A DNA stretch of 64,000 nt from Anisus vortex (GCA_949126835.1 OX421507.1:25418822-25482821), one strand, 5' to 3'; positions 32,954-46,398 are shown, numbered from the stretch's first letter. Notes: generated by a model not told the origin, from the letters alone. Numbers and translations: made by a program.

Positions 32954-33288
32954 CCCATTCAGTGCCCAGATGCCACTTTAATGTCAATGTTTTATTACGC
33001 TATTTTCTTATCTTATTGTTTTGAAAAGCTATAAATTAATCATTCCAACTTAAATTGTTAAAAAATATGTATTTTTCCTTGAGATAAAAGGGCATGTTTC
33101 TCTCACCACCATGCAATGTCACGGTATCATTTCTTGCTGGCGTCCTTTTTTAAGAACATAATTTAAAATCTAAATATTTTCTAAAAATTTTTTTTATTAA
33201 AAAACAAACTTTCATTCGTTAATTACACTATGACTTTCTATAACATATGTACAAATAAAGAAAAAATAATACCTCAGCAAGAAATGGG
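32954..33288. mobile_element. piggyBac-like MITE
   Basis: The element starts CCCATTCAGTGCCC, ends in a reverse-complementary AAATGGG, and is flanked on both sides by TTAA (32950-32953 and 33289-33292). TTAA duplication with CCC termini is the piggyBac signature. It is 335 bp with no ORF. Its right edge touches the left limit of duplication copy 2. Confidence 0.6.
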
Positions 33289-33509
33289 TTAATTAGTGTA
33301 TACGTTTTTTAAACATCGGTTTTTGCTTGTATCTATCTATATAAGATTTTATTTGGCTAAACGTTTATATTAGCTGGTTAGTCTTTTATGTGTAAGTGCT
33401 TATTTGTGCATGTGTGTCTGTCGGCCTGTCCTTTTATAATTTTAATTAACAAGTCAGCTATTTTTTTTTAATGTTGGCTGCTTGATGTAGTTTCAAAATA
33501 TAGTTTCAT

Positions 33510-33949
33510 TTCCTATACATTTTTTCATTCATGAAAAACATTTAATCCAAAACATATTAAAAAAAAATACAAAGTACATAGGAATTATTATAAATGGCAA
33601 ATTATCATGGAATTCAAAATGCTGATGAGGTAATTAAAAGATAAAATGAAAAACCTTAAAAGAAAAACAACATATACATATAACTGAAATGACAATTAAC
33701 ATACACTGGACATATTTTAGAATATGCATGTTCTGTAGGAGACCCTTTGCCTTAAAAATAAAAAATTTGTTTAAATAGAGCAAATTCAGAAAATAGCGAA
33801 AAGTTAATTACTACTGAATATTCACAGCTGACAAGTGTAGCGACACTAGATAAATAACTAAATCATGTCTATCCGCAGTGACTAGCCGCAAGCAAAGTAG
33901 TAATAATAAAGCAATGAATTATAGCTAAGAAATATAACACAATAACGTA
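33510..33949 (+). mobile_element. Decayed CR1/jockey-like LINE 3' fragment (copy 2)
   Basis: It is the duplicate of 3290-3723, with an additional short replacement near 33865-33890. Confidence 0.55.
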
Positions 33950-35690
33950 GGCGTATAGAGAGGCAAGAAACAGGTTTGCACAGGAAATCAAGCATGCCAA
34001 ATCACAGCATGTTCAGCCGTCACACACTCTCGCAGGATGTTATCCGTGGTAAATGACCTACTTGGAAAAAAATTGACACCACCAGATTTTGCCTGACATG
34101 ACCAGTGAGAGGGCGGCGCAAACTCTGATAGGCTTTTTTAATGACAAGGTTGAAAAAAGGCAGGTTCACTGCCTTGAAGTCTACATTTTGCATTGATGAT
34201 CTCATCCCAACAAAGATTACATTGGATTGTCTGTACATATTACTTCCTATCTGCCACGGTCCCAAGCTTCTTCAAGGTTGCGGTGATTAAGCCTCGTTTA
34301 AAGAAAAATGGCCTGGACCCAAACGATTGTAAGAATTTTTGACCTGTGTCCAACCTTCCTTACATATTAAAACTTCTGGCAAAAGTTGTGTCAAATCAGC
34401 TTGTCCGGCTTCTAAAAAATTATAACCTACTAGATAAGTTTCAGTCAGCGTATCGGACCATGGTGATTTGACAACCATAGTCCTACTAAATCTTAGCGCT
34501 GCTTTTGATGTCATTGACCATGGAATACTCCTGTCAAGACTTCAGTATGAGGTTGGCATCACTGAGACTGCTCTTCACTGGTTCAGTTCCTACCTGACCG
34601 ACAGGACTCAGCGAGTTATAGTCAATCTGGTCTCCTCACAAAAAACTCCACTTATGTGTGGGGTACCACAGGGTTCAGTTTTAGGGCCCGTCCTATTCTC
34701 AGTGTACACAATTCAGCTTGGCAAAATTATCGAGAGCCATTGTGTAGCTTGTAAATTTGTTTGCAGATTACACGGTGATTACAGGAGTGTTCGTCCTGAT
34801 TCGTCTGACTGCTCTGCTGCTGTTGGTGATGTGGAGGAGTGCTGTCAAACAGTGAAGGCATGGATGGCTACAAATAGACTTAAATGATAACAAGACAGAA
34901 GCAATTGTCTATGGATCTGATGTCAGTCTCCGGAAAATCGCAATTACTACGATCAAAGTTGGAGCTTTCGAGATAACGTTGTCAAACACGGTTAGAGACC
35001 TTGGCCTTTTTATTGATAATAAAATATCGATGGTTACACATGTCAGTGCTGTGGTTAAAACTTTTTTCGTCTCATCTACGCGCCCAAGGTCAGCTGCTAC
35101 CTTAATTTAATTGGAAGACGGCCAATACCGTAGCAGTCTCTATTATCCAATCAAGGTTGGATTACTGCAATAGTTGCTTGTGGGATTTGCCCCAGAACCA
35201 GCTGCAAAGCTTACAGAGAGTGCAGAACACAACAGCGCGTTTTTTCGGGGTTGAGGTGTCAAGATCATATCTCCACAATACTAAGGGATCTTCACTGGCT
35301 CTCGGTGATAAAGCGAATAGAGCACAAAAATATGTCCATAACGTACGGATGCATAAAGCGTGTCGCTCAAGACATGAGCCATCTAGGGAACTGCGCTCTT
35401 CGACACAGTTACTCCTCAAAACTCCCAGTTTGGATAAACACCAAAGGAAGTACCTGGTAGTGCGCTCATTTGAATCAGTTGCGCCTTCTTTACGGAACAG
35501 TTTATTTCAGACACTGAGAGAGTCTGGGACAAGATAATCTTCTAAAAAGAACTTAAAGACAATTTTCTTTGGCTAATACATCTGCCATCGCAAGTCACAC
35601 CAAGAGCGCATTGAGCCTGCTAATATAATAACATGGATAGAAGCGCTATAAGAAGTGCTCATTCTTATCTTATATTATCTTAACAACTAA
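33950..35690 (+). pseudogene. L2/CR1-like LINE reverse transcriptase, decayed (copy 2)
   Basis: It is the duplicate of 3724-5575. The best frame (34468-34887) reads LSAAFDVIDHGILLSRLQYE, WFSSYLTDRTQRVIVNLVSS, CGVPQGSVLGPVLFSVYT. The ADD catalytic block is destroyed by an indel (CKFVCRLHGD). About 120 bases present in copy 1 (the SERAAQTL to GSKP part) are largely deleted near 34130-34170. Non-functional. Confidence 0.8.
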
Positions 35691-36892
35691 ATTACAAGGA
35701 TAAAAACACGTTTCTATTTTATATGAAAAAATAAATGCATTCTTCACTAGTTGCATCCGGGCGTTGAAAAGTATTTATAAACACACCAGGAAAACCAATT
35801 TCTTAACCTCATTTGAAACAACTATCAAAGTAGAGTCAATCCACTGGTGGGCAGAGGACATAATAATCTTAGGTAAAGAATTTTAACATTTAACAGTATT
35901 TGTATAGTTGTAATTATAAAATGTGTAAATAGTAACTCCATTAATCTTTAAAAAAGACAAAATTGTAGTTCAGTGGATTAGATCAAAGACTATAAGATGG
36001 ACCGCTTGCTTTGATATTTCTGCTATTTGATAACTTGAAACACTTAGTTTCAAAATTTCCGATCGCACTACCTCCCCTAGACAACCGGTTTAGTAATTCG
36101 CTATGATTTTGTGATTGGAACGTTACGATTAAAATCAAAAGTTGTATACAGCGGAAACCTTTAAATGCAATCGTAGGATCGTAGTAGGCATTAAAGGCAG
36201 CCTTTTTGGTTGCACACGGAAAAAAACAAGAACATATAAGCTCTAAAAATAGAGCAAGCGATCAATCCGTATAATAAAAGCCCAAAGAAATCTGTCTTTC
36301 AGTCAGTCAGCCTATGTATCAGTGTATCAGAGTATCGGAACGCTTAGCGACTTGTATTAATATTTTTAGATATTACTAAAGACTATTATAAGATTGACCA
36401 CTTGATTTGATATTTCTGCTATTTGATGACTCGTAAACTCCTATTTTGAAATTGCGACCACTTTTGTAAAACGTACGAAAGTATTTAGAAAGGGTAATAT
36501 AAAAGTACTGTTAAGTATATAATAATTAGAACGCAATCACAATTTAATAAACTTGGCATCCATATATCTCTCTTCAGAATTATCAATTTATTATCTACCT
36601 CACTTTTCCAACAGGGAACAAAAGTTGGATTTTGAATAAAAAAGGTTTATTGGATGAATAGTACAGATATTATAAACATTTTAAACATTGAGAGAAAACA
36701 CAGCAGTTTAAGAAAATAACTTGGTATAAAAAAATAGTGTTGTACGTGGACCAATTGTAGCCTATATATTAGTCTTGCCCCTCCCTCCACCAATTTCCCG
36801 GTGGCTATGCCTATGGTTATATTGTCTGACCTAACACGAGTAGTAGTTATGTATCCCAGTTAAACCGATTTGAATTTAAGGGACCATAAAGC
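35691..36892 (+). other. Intron sequence, no gene seen
   Basis: It matches 5576-6136 and 10029-11039 of copy 1. Near 36240 it carries the empty site for the LINE that fills 6137-10028. Confidence 0.5.
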
Positions 36893-37110
36893 AGTGTTCT
36901 CAGGTTTCAGGGGCCACGGCATACTAGGAGATTACATGGCCAGCACAAAGTTCACAATGCCCAGCCCACTTTAATTTTCCCTAACGAGTTTCAGATACCC
37001 TTCAGAGCCTGGGTATGCTCAGAGACAATCTTTAGAGCATGGAACAAACCCTAGCTTTATCGATTCATACCCAGAAACTTCGTTACGTCACCCTAACGCT
37101 CGATCACACA
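36893..37110 (-). mobile_element. tRNA-headed SINE (copy 2)
   Basis: It is the duplicate of 11040-11270, with the same degenerate tRNA-like head at the high-coordinate end. Confidence 0.65.
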
Positions 37111-37429
37111 AACAGTTTTGATAATGTCTGATATGAAACTAATTGTGATAAAATATGACACAAATGGTAATACTGTCTTACACCAAAGGAAAGAGCAATA
37201 ATGATAATGTAATTATTATGCTTTTAAGATATCTCAATCCAAAGAGTATCATTGCAATGGCTGTTGATTCATTGCAAAAGATATACATCGCAATTTGAAC
37301 AGATCAGTGATATTCATAATATAAAAAAAATAATAGCTTTTAATCCAAATTTATCAACTTGGTTCCAGAACAGTAAACATGACGACAATTTCCAATCCTT
37401 CTGGCTTTTGTGATAGCAATCAAAAATAT

Positions 37430-38130
37430 TGTCATATACTAGTCGTTCCAAGTATTGGAACACACAATGCTTATTCCCCCCTCTTTTTCTACCTACACAA
37501 GATTTTGTGGGCGGAGCTTAGTTTTTCCTTTTCTTCGACTTTTATTACAAAGGCGAAAGATTCTTGGTAAAATTGGTATTCTGTGTTGACCTCAAATTCT
37601 CGGAGTGGCTAGGAATGGTTAATTATTTCTGCATGGGGGAGTTCATATCATTTTTATTATGAGTTTTGTAATGATACCATTATTTTCACCCCTCGTAGTA
37701 ATAGGTCTGTCCCTCGCACCATTTTAATTGTATTTAATGATTTGTTTGTCTGAAAGGCAGTAAGTTTCGAGATAAATTCTTTTGAGAACGCTTGTGTTTG
37801 CACTATTTTATTCTAACTGTACATAATCTCCTATTGTATATATTGGAACCTATCACCTTAATTAAATTATCAACAACATTTACACTGAAGCTTCCTCGTC
37901 AAGTTACTATTCTATTGTGTTGTTTACAATACATAATCTTTATTTACTACTCATAACGTCAAGGAAAGGAACTGTTAGAACGCAAATCCTGAGTTTGTGC
38001 CCAGGACTATAAGGAGGGTTTGTGTAATACTGAAACATAAATAATAATAACTAAAGTCTACCCTAAAACCAACGAGAATTATCAACGATATCTACACGGC
38101 TCTGGCCACAAGGGGATTGTGGACGCAACA
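37430..38130 (+). mobile_element. Solo LTR, 701 bp, unique to copy 2
   Basis: It starts TGTCATATACTAG and ends GACGCAACA, flanked by a 4-bp atat duplication. Copy 1 has the clean empty site at about 11594. TG...CA ends and a 4-bp duplication indicate an LTR. An inverted partial relative lies at 2655-3003, so its true orientation within the parent element is unknown. Confidence 0.75.
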
Positions 38131-38668
38131 ATATTAAGAACAAACATTCGATCATGTCGAAGTTTTCATGTATGGTCAACTTTTGTCGCTTTTATATCAC
38201 TCAACAGACAACTTCTGCATTGTGAACAATAAATTACACTCAATATTACTTTTAAAGAAAAGTTTCATCTTTAAATTCATTACAGTGAAAAATGGAAATT
38301 AAAGAAAACTTTTTGTGTTTTATTTATCTTAGTATGTCGATAAAAATGTAAATATCACTAATTAGAATAGTCATTTCTTAAATTTTAAACTATGAATTAA
38401 GCCTACATTACTGCAGACTAATTTTTCCGGACTTTTGAACGAGTATATTACATAATTTATAAATAATTCAATTCTAAAAATGATTTAAAAAAAACACTTA
38501 TACAAAAATATATTCCCCCTTGGTTTCCCACGGGCTATTTCTAGTCTTATTATGTATAGGATAGATCTAGCTCTCAAAGACAACTCTATCTTTAAGAGTA
38601 AGACAAAATATACGAGTTGCTTTCTTTTAAACTTATACATTATCTCGATGTTCTCTTTTCCACTGCAG

Positions 38669-38773
38669 GTTATAGTCGGATCTGGTCGGAATTACTTTCA
38701 CCACAAGGATGATGATGATTTATTGACAAAAAGCCATTTGCCAGACGCAAGGTCCGATACAGATCTTCAACAG
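38669..38773 (+). CDS. Alkaline phosphatase-like protein, exon B' (duplicate of B)
   Basis: This is a 105-bp open exon, phase 0 at both ends, with acceptor ttttccactgcag and donor gtaaga both intact. The first 17 residues (VIVGSGRNYFHHKDDDD) are identical to exon B. Then LLTKSH replaces FLTNGK, and the end reads DTDLQQ instead of DIDLKP. Seven of 35 residues differ and only one codon is changed silently, which argues against simple decay. Exon C before it ends in phase 1, so an in-frame transcript must reach this exon from A or another phase-0 exon. The 8-bp minisatellite begins about 18 bp after the donor. Confidence 0.72.
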
Positions 38774-38790
38774 GTAAGATCTAAGGATGA

Positions 38791-38914
38791 ATAGATATAT
38801 AGACAGATATATAGACATATATACAGATATACAGATAGACAGAGAGAGGGATAGACAGATAGACAGATAGCCAGATAGACAGATAGACAGATAGACATAT
38901 AGACAGATAGACAG
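38791..38914 (+). repeat. 8-bp minisatellite, left stub
   Basis: Units of agacagat form the left part of the 46989-53080 array. The LTR element separates the two parts. Confidence 0.9.
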
Positions 38915-39504
38915 TGTTAAATTGTAGCTTTCACTCCAATTCTTTTGGCGGTTGACTAGGGTTTGATTTTTAAGGCCAGCGGGAACTCACTTCGTTCTGA
39001 GAGTGATAAACAGTCTGCAGCAGTTTTCCAAGTTTGGTTAACCTGTCCTTATACCATTCAAGAGTTCTCAATAATAATATTAATTCAAAAACCAACTCCT
39101 TGACTGTTTAATAAATGAAGAAACTTTATCATAACTTGCAAATCAAACGTTGTTAGTGAAAAGAATGCACATGGCGATAATAGGTGTACAAGGCGTAGTG
39201 TCCTTCTGTCAGAGGTGCCTAAGCGGTAAAGAGAGAGAAGAGTCCGCGTCTCTATCTTATATAGTACCTAAAAAGCCCGCGAAAATGACGTCAGAGGTTA
39301 ATTGCATATCCCTCCGCGTTAGCGTCTCGTCCTAAACTGGTTTACGCTGGTTTCAAGAGTGAGGCGTTTATAGCCCAATTAGATTTTAGTCAACGAAGAA
39401 AAATAAACAGTCGTGTCCCGACAATTAAAGTATTTTAAAATATAAACTCTGTCGAGGGATTAATAAAAGGGTTTTTTAAACTATGTATGCACTGTAACCT
39501 AACA
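38915..39504 (-). repeat. 3' LTR of the 38915-46988 element
   Basis: It is 590 bp. On the minus strand, GGAAGGGAGG (39505-39515), a polypurine tract, abuts it on the internal side. Confidence 0.9.
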
Positions 39505-41782
39505 CCTCCCTTCCACAAAAAGAAAATAAAATTTGTCATCTGTGATGGGGAATTTTCTTTTAGCCATCACGTTTCCTAACAATAATAGTACGACTGTCAG
39601 AATAGATGTCCAAAAAAAACAGTTTAAGTAATATAACAATTTAAGTGCGCATTAGGCACATTTAACAATAAAAATTAGTGCTCATTAGACACAAACAGTA
39701 CAATTGTTTATAAGGAACAAAATAGGTGCTCATTAGGCACATTTAACAATAAAAAATTAGTGCACATTAGGCACAAACATTTATATAACAACAAGGAACA
39801 AAGTAAGTCAATATGCACACAATAAAGTAAAAACAATCAAGAACAAGAACACATATACGTCAGTCCACGAAAGAGTGATGTCTTCTTTCGTATAACGAGT
39901 ATATACTGATGTGTTGTTAACTAGGATGTTTTATGTTACCTTATCCATAAGTTACTTATATCGACCTTAGTTACTACTTAAGTTCAAACGTGTTTCCTTA
40001 GTTTGTTTTACCATTGGTCTATTCCTTAACAACCATGTTATTTAGTAATCATTTGCTACAGATATCAGATAATAACTAGTCATAGATTCTTACCCAGCCT
40101 AAGTATTAACTTTACCTACATGAGGTTACTCAGGTTTTAATAATCTTAATGACAACCAAATATTTTAATAATATTCCAAATACTTTAATAATATTTTAGT
40201 TCTTAGTTCTTTTTATCTTATCTATCTTATTTATAGATAATTTTAAAGAATGAATGATGTAGTGTGAGAGTTTATATCTCTAATATTAAAGTATTTTTCT
40301 AACCCTTAGATTTATTGATCATTAAAAATGATTGTAACCGTAATATTAATACTGAATCAGTTTACGTCAATAATCATTTATTTAACATTAATAGTTATTT
40401 TTTTAACCAAGTAAGACGTTAGCTATTTGCTCTTTATAGTACAAGTTTAGTGTTTTTATTTACAACGGAATTAGTTATCCCTAAAATAGTAAAATACCAG
40501 TGTCCGTAGAGACATTTATTCAACAACTCTAGTTAAATGTACAGCTCATTTAACCTTAAATTTTTCAAGAAAAAAACACAGTGACCGTAGTTAGTTAAAT
40601 GTTATTTTAACTTAACCTTTACCTTTTAAGAGTATAATTTCTTAAGAGTATAACCTTTGAGTTGATGCTTCCAGAGTATTTACCTCTGTAACTAAATCTT
40701 AGCTTTCATTTCATGTTAAAAATCCAGTTATTAAGTTTTGCTATTGCTTACATGATTTTTAATTTAATGCTTAACTTTTATTTAAAAGTTTAGTCATAGC
40801 ATTCATCACTTTATTTTAAAAACATTTGACTTAATCTTTAGTTACCTTTTTACAAGAAAAGAGTATTTTCCATTTATTTTAGTAAGTGCAACCAATTTAA
40901 ACCTTAAGCTACCCGTTTAAAGTTTAACTTTAGAGTTCTAACCAGGTTTGTTAGATATTACACCTCAAGCACATTACCATTATCACTCTCTTTACGTTCT
41001 TTTGATTTAAAGGTTTTCAAGTTTAAGGATGCTCTATTATTTTTCTAAAGATGTGTACGCATTGACCTTTTTTAGTACGAGTTACCTCTTTTTAATTTGT
41101 AAGTGTATACATTGAACCTTTTTAGTGCAAGACGTTTCTTTACTATTTATATTAGTATAAGTGCCACTGTGTAAACGTTGACCTTTTTGAGTTTTTACCA
41201 AACAAAATATTAACCTATCAAGTTTTAGTATTGTTGATAAACTCACCATGTTTTTTTTTTATCACTTACCGAAAGAAAACACCTCACAGTAGTCATAGTT
41301 GTCAGTTGTCATAAGTACAGACAATACAGACAAACATATAAAACGCCATAAGGGGAAAAATCATAATACCAATAATCAAACGCAATTAAAAATGTACATT
41401 ACTCATTGAATTAATGCGTGTTAGTTTTTGTGTTGCAAATTGTTATGATACTTTTCTCTTGTACATTAGCAAAGTATAATTGTGCAGTGTATAAAAGTAC
41501 ATCTCATAAAATTGTATTATATACATGGGGTTTTGGGGAAAACACAATTGTTTTTAAGATATATTTTCTTTTTAATACAACATGCAAAATAGAATAAAAA
41601 TCATATTAAGAAGGCATCCACAGTCGGCTGAGCGAACAAAATGGGGGTACCATTAGAATACACCTCCCTAGGGAAACTAGACCCGTTCCGGTAAAAGTAC
41701 AAGTCCTTATCGCGGTATTATTGTTACCAAAGCCTTATTTACTGTGCAACTAGACCCGATTATGATTTTCCGTTGTGTGTAC
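39505..41782 (-). other. Non-coding internal region of the LTR element
   Basis: About 2.3 kb with no recognised domain. A direct repeat of about 77 bp (attaggcacatttaacaata and tagtgcacattaggcacaaa) occurs twice at 39640-39790, and agtgtatacattga-type repeats occur near 41050-41180. Confidence 0.5.
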
Positions 41783-41938
41783 CCAATACTGGTGTACTAG
41801 AAGAAGTGGTTTTAAGTGTTTCGAATGCCGAAATACACTGTTCAATGAGTTGTGCCCTATACGGTGAATTGCTGAGAATGTTAGAGAAAACACTAAGCAA
41901 AGAACATATCTGATCATTTTGATCATCTGATAAGTTAT
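41783..41938 (-). pseudogene. Remnant of the RT/RNase H junction
   Basis: A frame shifted from the integrase frame reads LDNLSDDQNDQICSLL, like the linker before Gmr1-type reverse transcriptase. It jumps directly to SAFETLKTTSSSTPVLGT, like the start of RNase H in gypsy polyproteins. The whole polymerase between them is deleted. This supports the original order integrase, then reverse transcriptase. Confidence 0.55.
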
Positions 41939-43576
41939 CTAATGTAATTCTGAAATTTCGCGGAGTAGAATATGCTTTTTTTTGCTCTCGGCAAATTCAT
42001 TATCTTCCGCGGTGGTCTGGTATGTTTGAAACTCGCTCTCGGCTAAGTTACTAACCATTAAGGAATTCTCTCTCTTGACCTGTGCAACTGGTGCCATTGG
42101 CAATACATTAGTGCATTTTAGCTTTTCAGTTTCTCTGCTATGGTACTGTTTTAACATGTTAACATGTACCAATCGCTTGGTTTTCCGGCGGTCAGGTGTT
42201 CTAATCAGATAGTTTACCTCCCCAATTCTCGAGTCTATGGCATATGGACCAGTGAATTTAGCACAAAGGGGTTGACCGGGAATAGGTAAGAAAACCAAAA
42301 CTTTTTCCCCTGGTTGAAAAACTCTGTTCCTAGATTTCCTATCATACCAGGTTTTCATTGGGCTTTGTGCCTTTTGTAAATGCTTTTTTGATACCTCATA
42401 GGCATCATATAATCTATTTTTAAATTTTAAGACATAGGTGAGCAGGTCAGTTTGCTCATTTTGCTTTAACAAAGATTCCTGCAACATTTTGAGTGGACCC
42501 CTTACCGTGTGTCCGAATATGAGTTCAAATGGACTAAAGCCTAGTGAATCCTGTACGGCTTCCCGTGCAGCGAATAACAAAAGAGGCACACCGGTATTCC
42601 AGTCTTTCTCATTCTCTGTGCAGTACGTACGCAGCATTGTTTTTAGCGTTTGGTGGAACATTTCGAGAGCGCCTTGGGACTCTGGGTGGTAGGTGGTCGC
42701 TTTCCGATGCTCAACACCAAGATTACTGATAATTTGCTCAAACAGTTTCGACGTGAAGTTCGTTCCCTGGTTCCGAGGTAGCCCGTATCTTGTAAAGAAC
42801 TCGACGAGTGCGTCAGTGACCTTTCTCGCGGTGATGTTCCGTAGAGGAATAGCTTCAGGGAATCTTGTGGAGGCACACATTATGGTCAGTAGGTACTGGT
42901 GTCCTGATCTGGTTTTCGGTAATGGACCAACACAGTCAATTAGGATTTCACTGAAGGGTTCCCCAAATGCGGGTATAGGGTGTAATGGAGCGACTGGTAT
43001 CTTCTGATTAGGCTTGCCTATCAGCTGACAAAAATGACAGCTTCTGCAGTATGTCACGATGTCTTTATGTAATCCTGGCCAGACAAAGTAGGGGAGAACC
43101 CGACGATAGGTCTTTGAGACTCCCATGTGTCCAGCATAAGGCAAATCATGAGCAATACGCAGGATATCATTTCGATAACGGTTTGGAACGATGATTTGGT
43201 GTGTTTCGGACCAACCTTCGTTAATCTGGTCGTCGCTTGGTGTCCATTTACGCATTAGCAGACCATCTTTTAGGTAGTAGCACACTGCTAATTTCTCTGC
43301 CTCATGTTCGGTGACAGCTTGCTCACGAAGCCTGGCAATGTTCACGTCGTCTTTTTGTTCCTGGATGAGTTGATGTCTAGAAGACATGTTGATATTGGTC
43401 TCAGAGGTGGTGCCGTGGAGTAGGTTGGCGAACTGAGTCGTGCCAATATCTGACTCTCGCAAGCTGGAGTTCTGTTCCGCTTGGGCTTCTCTGGACTCTG
43501 CTTTCTTCTGCTGCTTTCTTTGTTTCATGCCCCTAGTGACGGCACAGGTGGGGTGTGCAGTGCTAATTTTGCCCAC
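41939..43576 (-). pseudogene. Gmr1-like retrotransposon integrase, catalytic Asp deleted
   Basis: This is a 545-residue frame. An HHCC zinc-binding domain lies at about 143-183 (AHDLPYAGHMGVSKTYR, CRSCHFC). In the catalytic core, Asp is at about 214 in LIDCVGPLPKT and Glu at about 305 in GALEMFHQTLK. The second Asp block reads YGLPRNQGTNFTS, about four residues shorter than the usual form with SDQGTNF, so the second catalytic Asp is gone. The C-terminal part carries FSPFELIFGHTVRGPLK, TWYDRKSRNRVFQPGEKVLV and a chromatin/DNA-binding-like region ending VHVNMLKQYH. It would insert cDNA into the genome if intact. It starts in the gag frame while the protease sits in another frame. Confidence 0.85.
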
Positions 43577-44031
43577 ACCGATGTCACTGGACGAGTTGGG
43601 TCTTGTACCTTTGCTGAGCCTAGGGATGATAAGACTGAATCTGTCTTTAAGCTATTCAATATCACCTTACCTCCAGCTAGGTCATTTCCAATGAGGAGTG
43701 CTATACCGTCAATTGGAAGGGCTGGCTGTACTCCGACAACCACAGTACCAGATATCAGTTCCGTTTCTAGCTGTATCGTGTGTAGTGGCACGCTTGTCTC
43801 GCCCATCTCCACACCTCTCAGGAGTACCTTTCTACCTGTGAATGAATCACTGGAAAGTGGTAATATACCTTCTAGAAGAAGCGACTGGGATGCACCCGTG
43901 TCTCTCAACATTAGAACTTTACTCCGACAGCTTCCATCTCCTGGCATGGATACATAGCCTTCATGGATGAACGGTCTGAATTCTCTCAGAGTGTTGTTCT
44001 CTGGTGGACTTTTACTGGTCTGTTCTGCCAT
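43525..44031 (-). pseudogene. Retropepsin-like protease of the LTR element
   Basis: The 168-residue frame contains FRPFIHEGYVSM, LMLRDTGASQSLLLEGILPL with the active-site DTGAS, VLLRGVEMGETSVPLHTIQL and GIALLIGNDLAGGKV. These match the protease at residues about 485-590 of the 910-residue protein in the other LTR element. This frame is offset by one base from both gag and integrase, so two indels bracket it, near 44120 and near 43580. Upstream residues remain open back to about 44120. Confidence 0.8.
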
Positions 44032-44119
44032 TATCTTTGAGCTACCATCAGCTAGCTTGTTTTTCTGTGGACTTAGGTTAGAGTTTGTAAATATAGTTGA
44101 TGTAATTTTACAATCATTC

Positions 44120-45742
44120 TCATGTTTTACATTGTACAGTATTATGAACTAACTTGACCTTTTCTTTGGCTTCACCACCGGATCTCTTGTCTCTTATGTG
44201 GTTTGCTCTCGTGCGTCGCTTGGGCTTACGTGACCCATCAGCACATGAGTGAGGAGAACTCTCTCTCACTACCTGACTACTTTTCATATGATCTTCCTTC
44301 TGTTTGGCTTTGCAGATTGGAATAGACCCATCTTTCATTGTCACACAATTAGCTTTTAGCTTGATGTTAGAGGTTTTGTCATTTCCTCTAAAATTTTGTC
44401 TTTCGCTTTTTGCCTTCCTATTGCCATTTGTTTCACATACTGGTTTGGGTGTAAATATGTCCTCTCTACTTAGAGTAACACAAGTAGCTGCAAATACCTG
44501 TTTTGGTTTTGCTGGCTTCCCATTCAGTACAAAACAGTTTTGTTTAGTATGTCCCTCTTTCTTGCAGTAGGCACATACAAGTTTCATAGGTTTCACATTT
44601 CCATCATTTGCATTATTTACAGTCCTATAGTTATTGGAGTTGTCCGTTTTATTTCGCCTGTCAGAGTTAAATTTCTGGTTATGGAATTGCTCTGGTTTAT
44701 TACTAGATTGTTGTGATTGTTGTGAGTTTTCTCGGAGATCTCTTGTAGGATATGGATGTAAAAGTACAAAGTCATCTGCCAATCTGGCTGCTTCTGTAGC
44801 TTTAGCCACCTCCCTGTCTGCAATGTGCAGCTTAATATCAGTTCTTGGGCAGTTTAGGAACTCTTCAAACGAAATAACCTCTTAAAATTCTTCATAGTTA
44901 TTATTTACTCTCTTGGAGCGTAGCCACCTGTCCAGATATTTTTCCTTTTGCCTAAGAAAATCTACATAGGTCTGTTGACTACCTTTTCTTAGTTCTCTAA
45001 ACTCTCTTCGGTATTTTTCCGGTCTACCTTCATAAACACGTAAGACCTTTTGTTTAATACACTCATAGTCATTGCTTTCTTGTTCACTCAGTGCCAAAAC
45101 AACGTCCTTTTCCCTTCCTTCAGTTAATGCAGATCTAAGAATTAATGCCATTTTATTCTTTGGAAATTCATAGTCTTTGGCATTTTTTTCCAGCAATAAG
45201 AAAAAATCTTCAGGGTCGAGGGTAGAAAATTTTGGAACATATTGTAAATACTTGGCCAGCTCAATGTTTGTGATTTCTTTATTTGGCGGGCGAGCATTAA
45301 GTGTTCTGCCCTCAAGCTCCATTCTAGCCATTTCGATTCTTTCCTGTTTGGCTGCTTCTATTCTAGCAAGTTCTATCCTTTCTTGCTGAGCAGCTAATTG
45401 TATTCTTTCTTGCTGAGCAGCTATTCTTTCTTGCTTAGCAGCCTCAATTTTCGCTAGTTCTATTTGTACTCTTAATTGCTCATTCAGTTGCAATGCTTGA
45501 TCATTATCTTCATCTACACGTACATTCTAAGTGTCATTCTCGCTCAATATCTGATCAGTTTCAACATCATCAACTATTAGTTGGTTGTTATCTGCTAGGC
45601 ACTCCCTGATCTGCTGTTGTAATTTAGTATGAGTAGGGGTAACCTGCGTAACAGTTATCTCTAGGCCATGAGCCAATTCTTTGAGTTGAGTCAGCGTTAG
45701 CCTATCTGACTCATCAGTAGTAAACATCATATTAGCATCCAT
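44120..45742 (-). pseudogene. Gmr1-like gag with SCAN-like domain and zinc knuckle, two stops
   Basis: One frame from Met at 45742 runs to a TGA at 44120 with two internal stops, TAG at 45527-45529 and TAA at 44882-44884. The N-terminus is TLTQLKELAHGLEITVTQVT. A Lys/Gln/Glu-rich coiled coil built from repeats of AAQQERIELAR type follows. Next is a SCAN-like region (FRELRKGSQQTYVDFLRQKE, then after the stop FEEFLNCPRTDIKLHIADRE), and a CAYCKKEGHTKQNC zinc knuckle at about 44540-44580. This is a capsid/nucleocapsid protein of the retrotransposon. It is colinear with residues 1-370 of the 910-residue frame in the other element. Confidence 0.85.
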
Positions 45743-46398
45743 TGTGCTTGATCAATTAAAAATGTTACTTAAAAAGAAATTAAGAGCCAACTTACGTGTG
45801 TTAGAATGTCCAAATTCACTACACAACACAGTCCTAATTATTAGACAATAGTATGAGTTAAAATTATTTCAGGAATTTACTTGAGTACGAATGCTGAAAA
45901 ACCTTGTAACGATAGTATGATGAAATTCTCGTGATTGCAGAACGATAACTTGTAAATAAAATAGACTCTGATGCAACATGTAAATAAAATCTTCCAGCTG
46001 AATATTCGATTGTAGCAATGATGAGTTGTAAAACTGTTGTCTTGAAAAATTTACCTCGTAGTTGTGTAAAGCAACTTGTGTAAAAATATTTAGCTCGACG
46101 AAGCCCCCTTTATGTATAGTCTGTATAATAAATAGAGTATCTCCTTCTTCACAAACAATACACTTCTCCGTGGCGATTCCTCAGTATTAACAATGATTAA
46201 TTATTGAAGTGCTTGTAAAAAATTTGCGCGGCAGACATCGTTATATTGTTGTGACGTGTCGCATTGATTTTTCCAATAATAATCTTGCTACTTGAAAAAA
46301 TTATAAAACGTTATTACCTTGAGTATTTGATTATAATATACTTCCAGACGTTAGACCTCTTGTAATGCTGATAAACTATTTGCCGGACCGAGACCACA

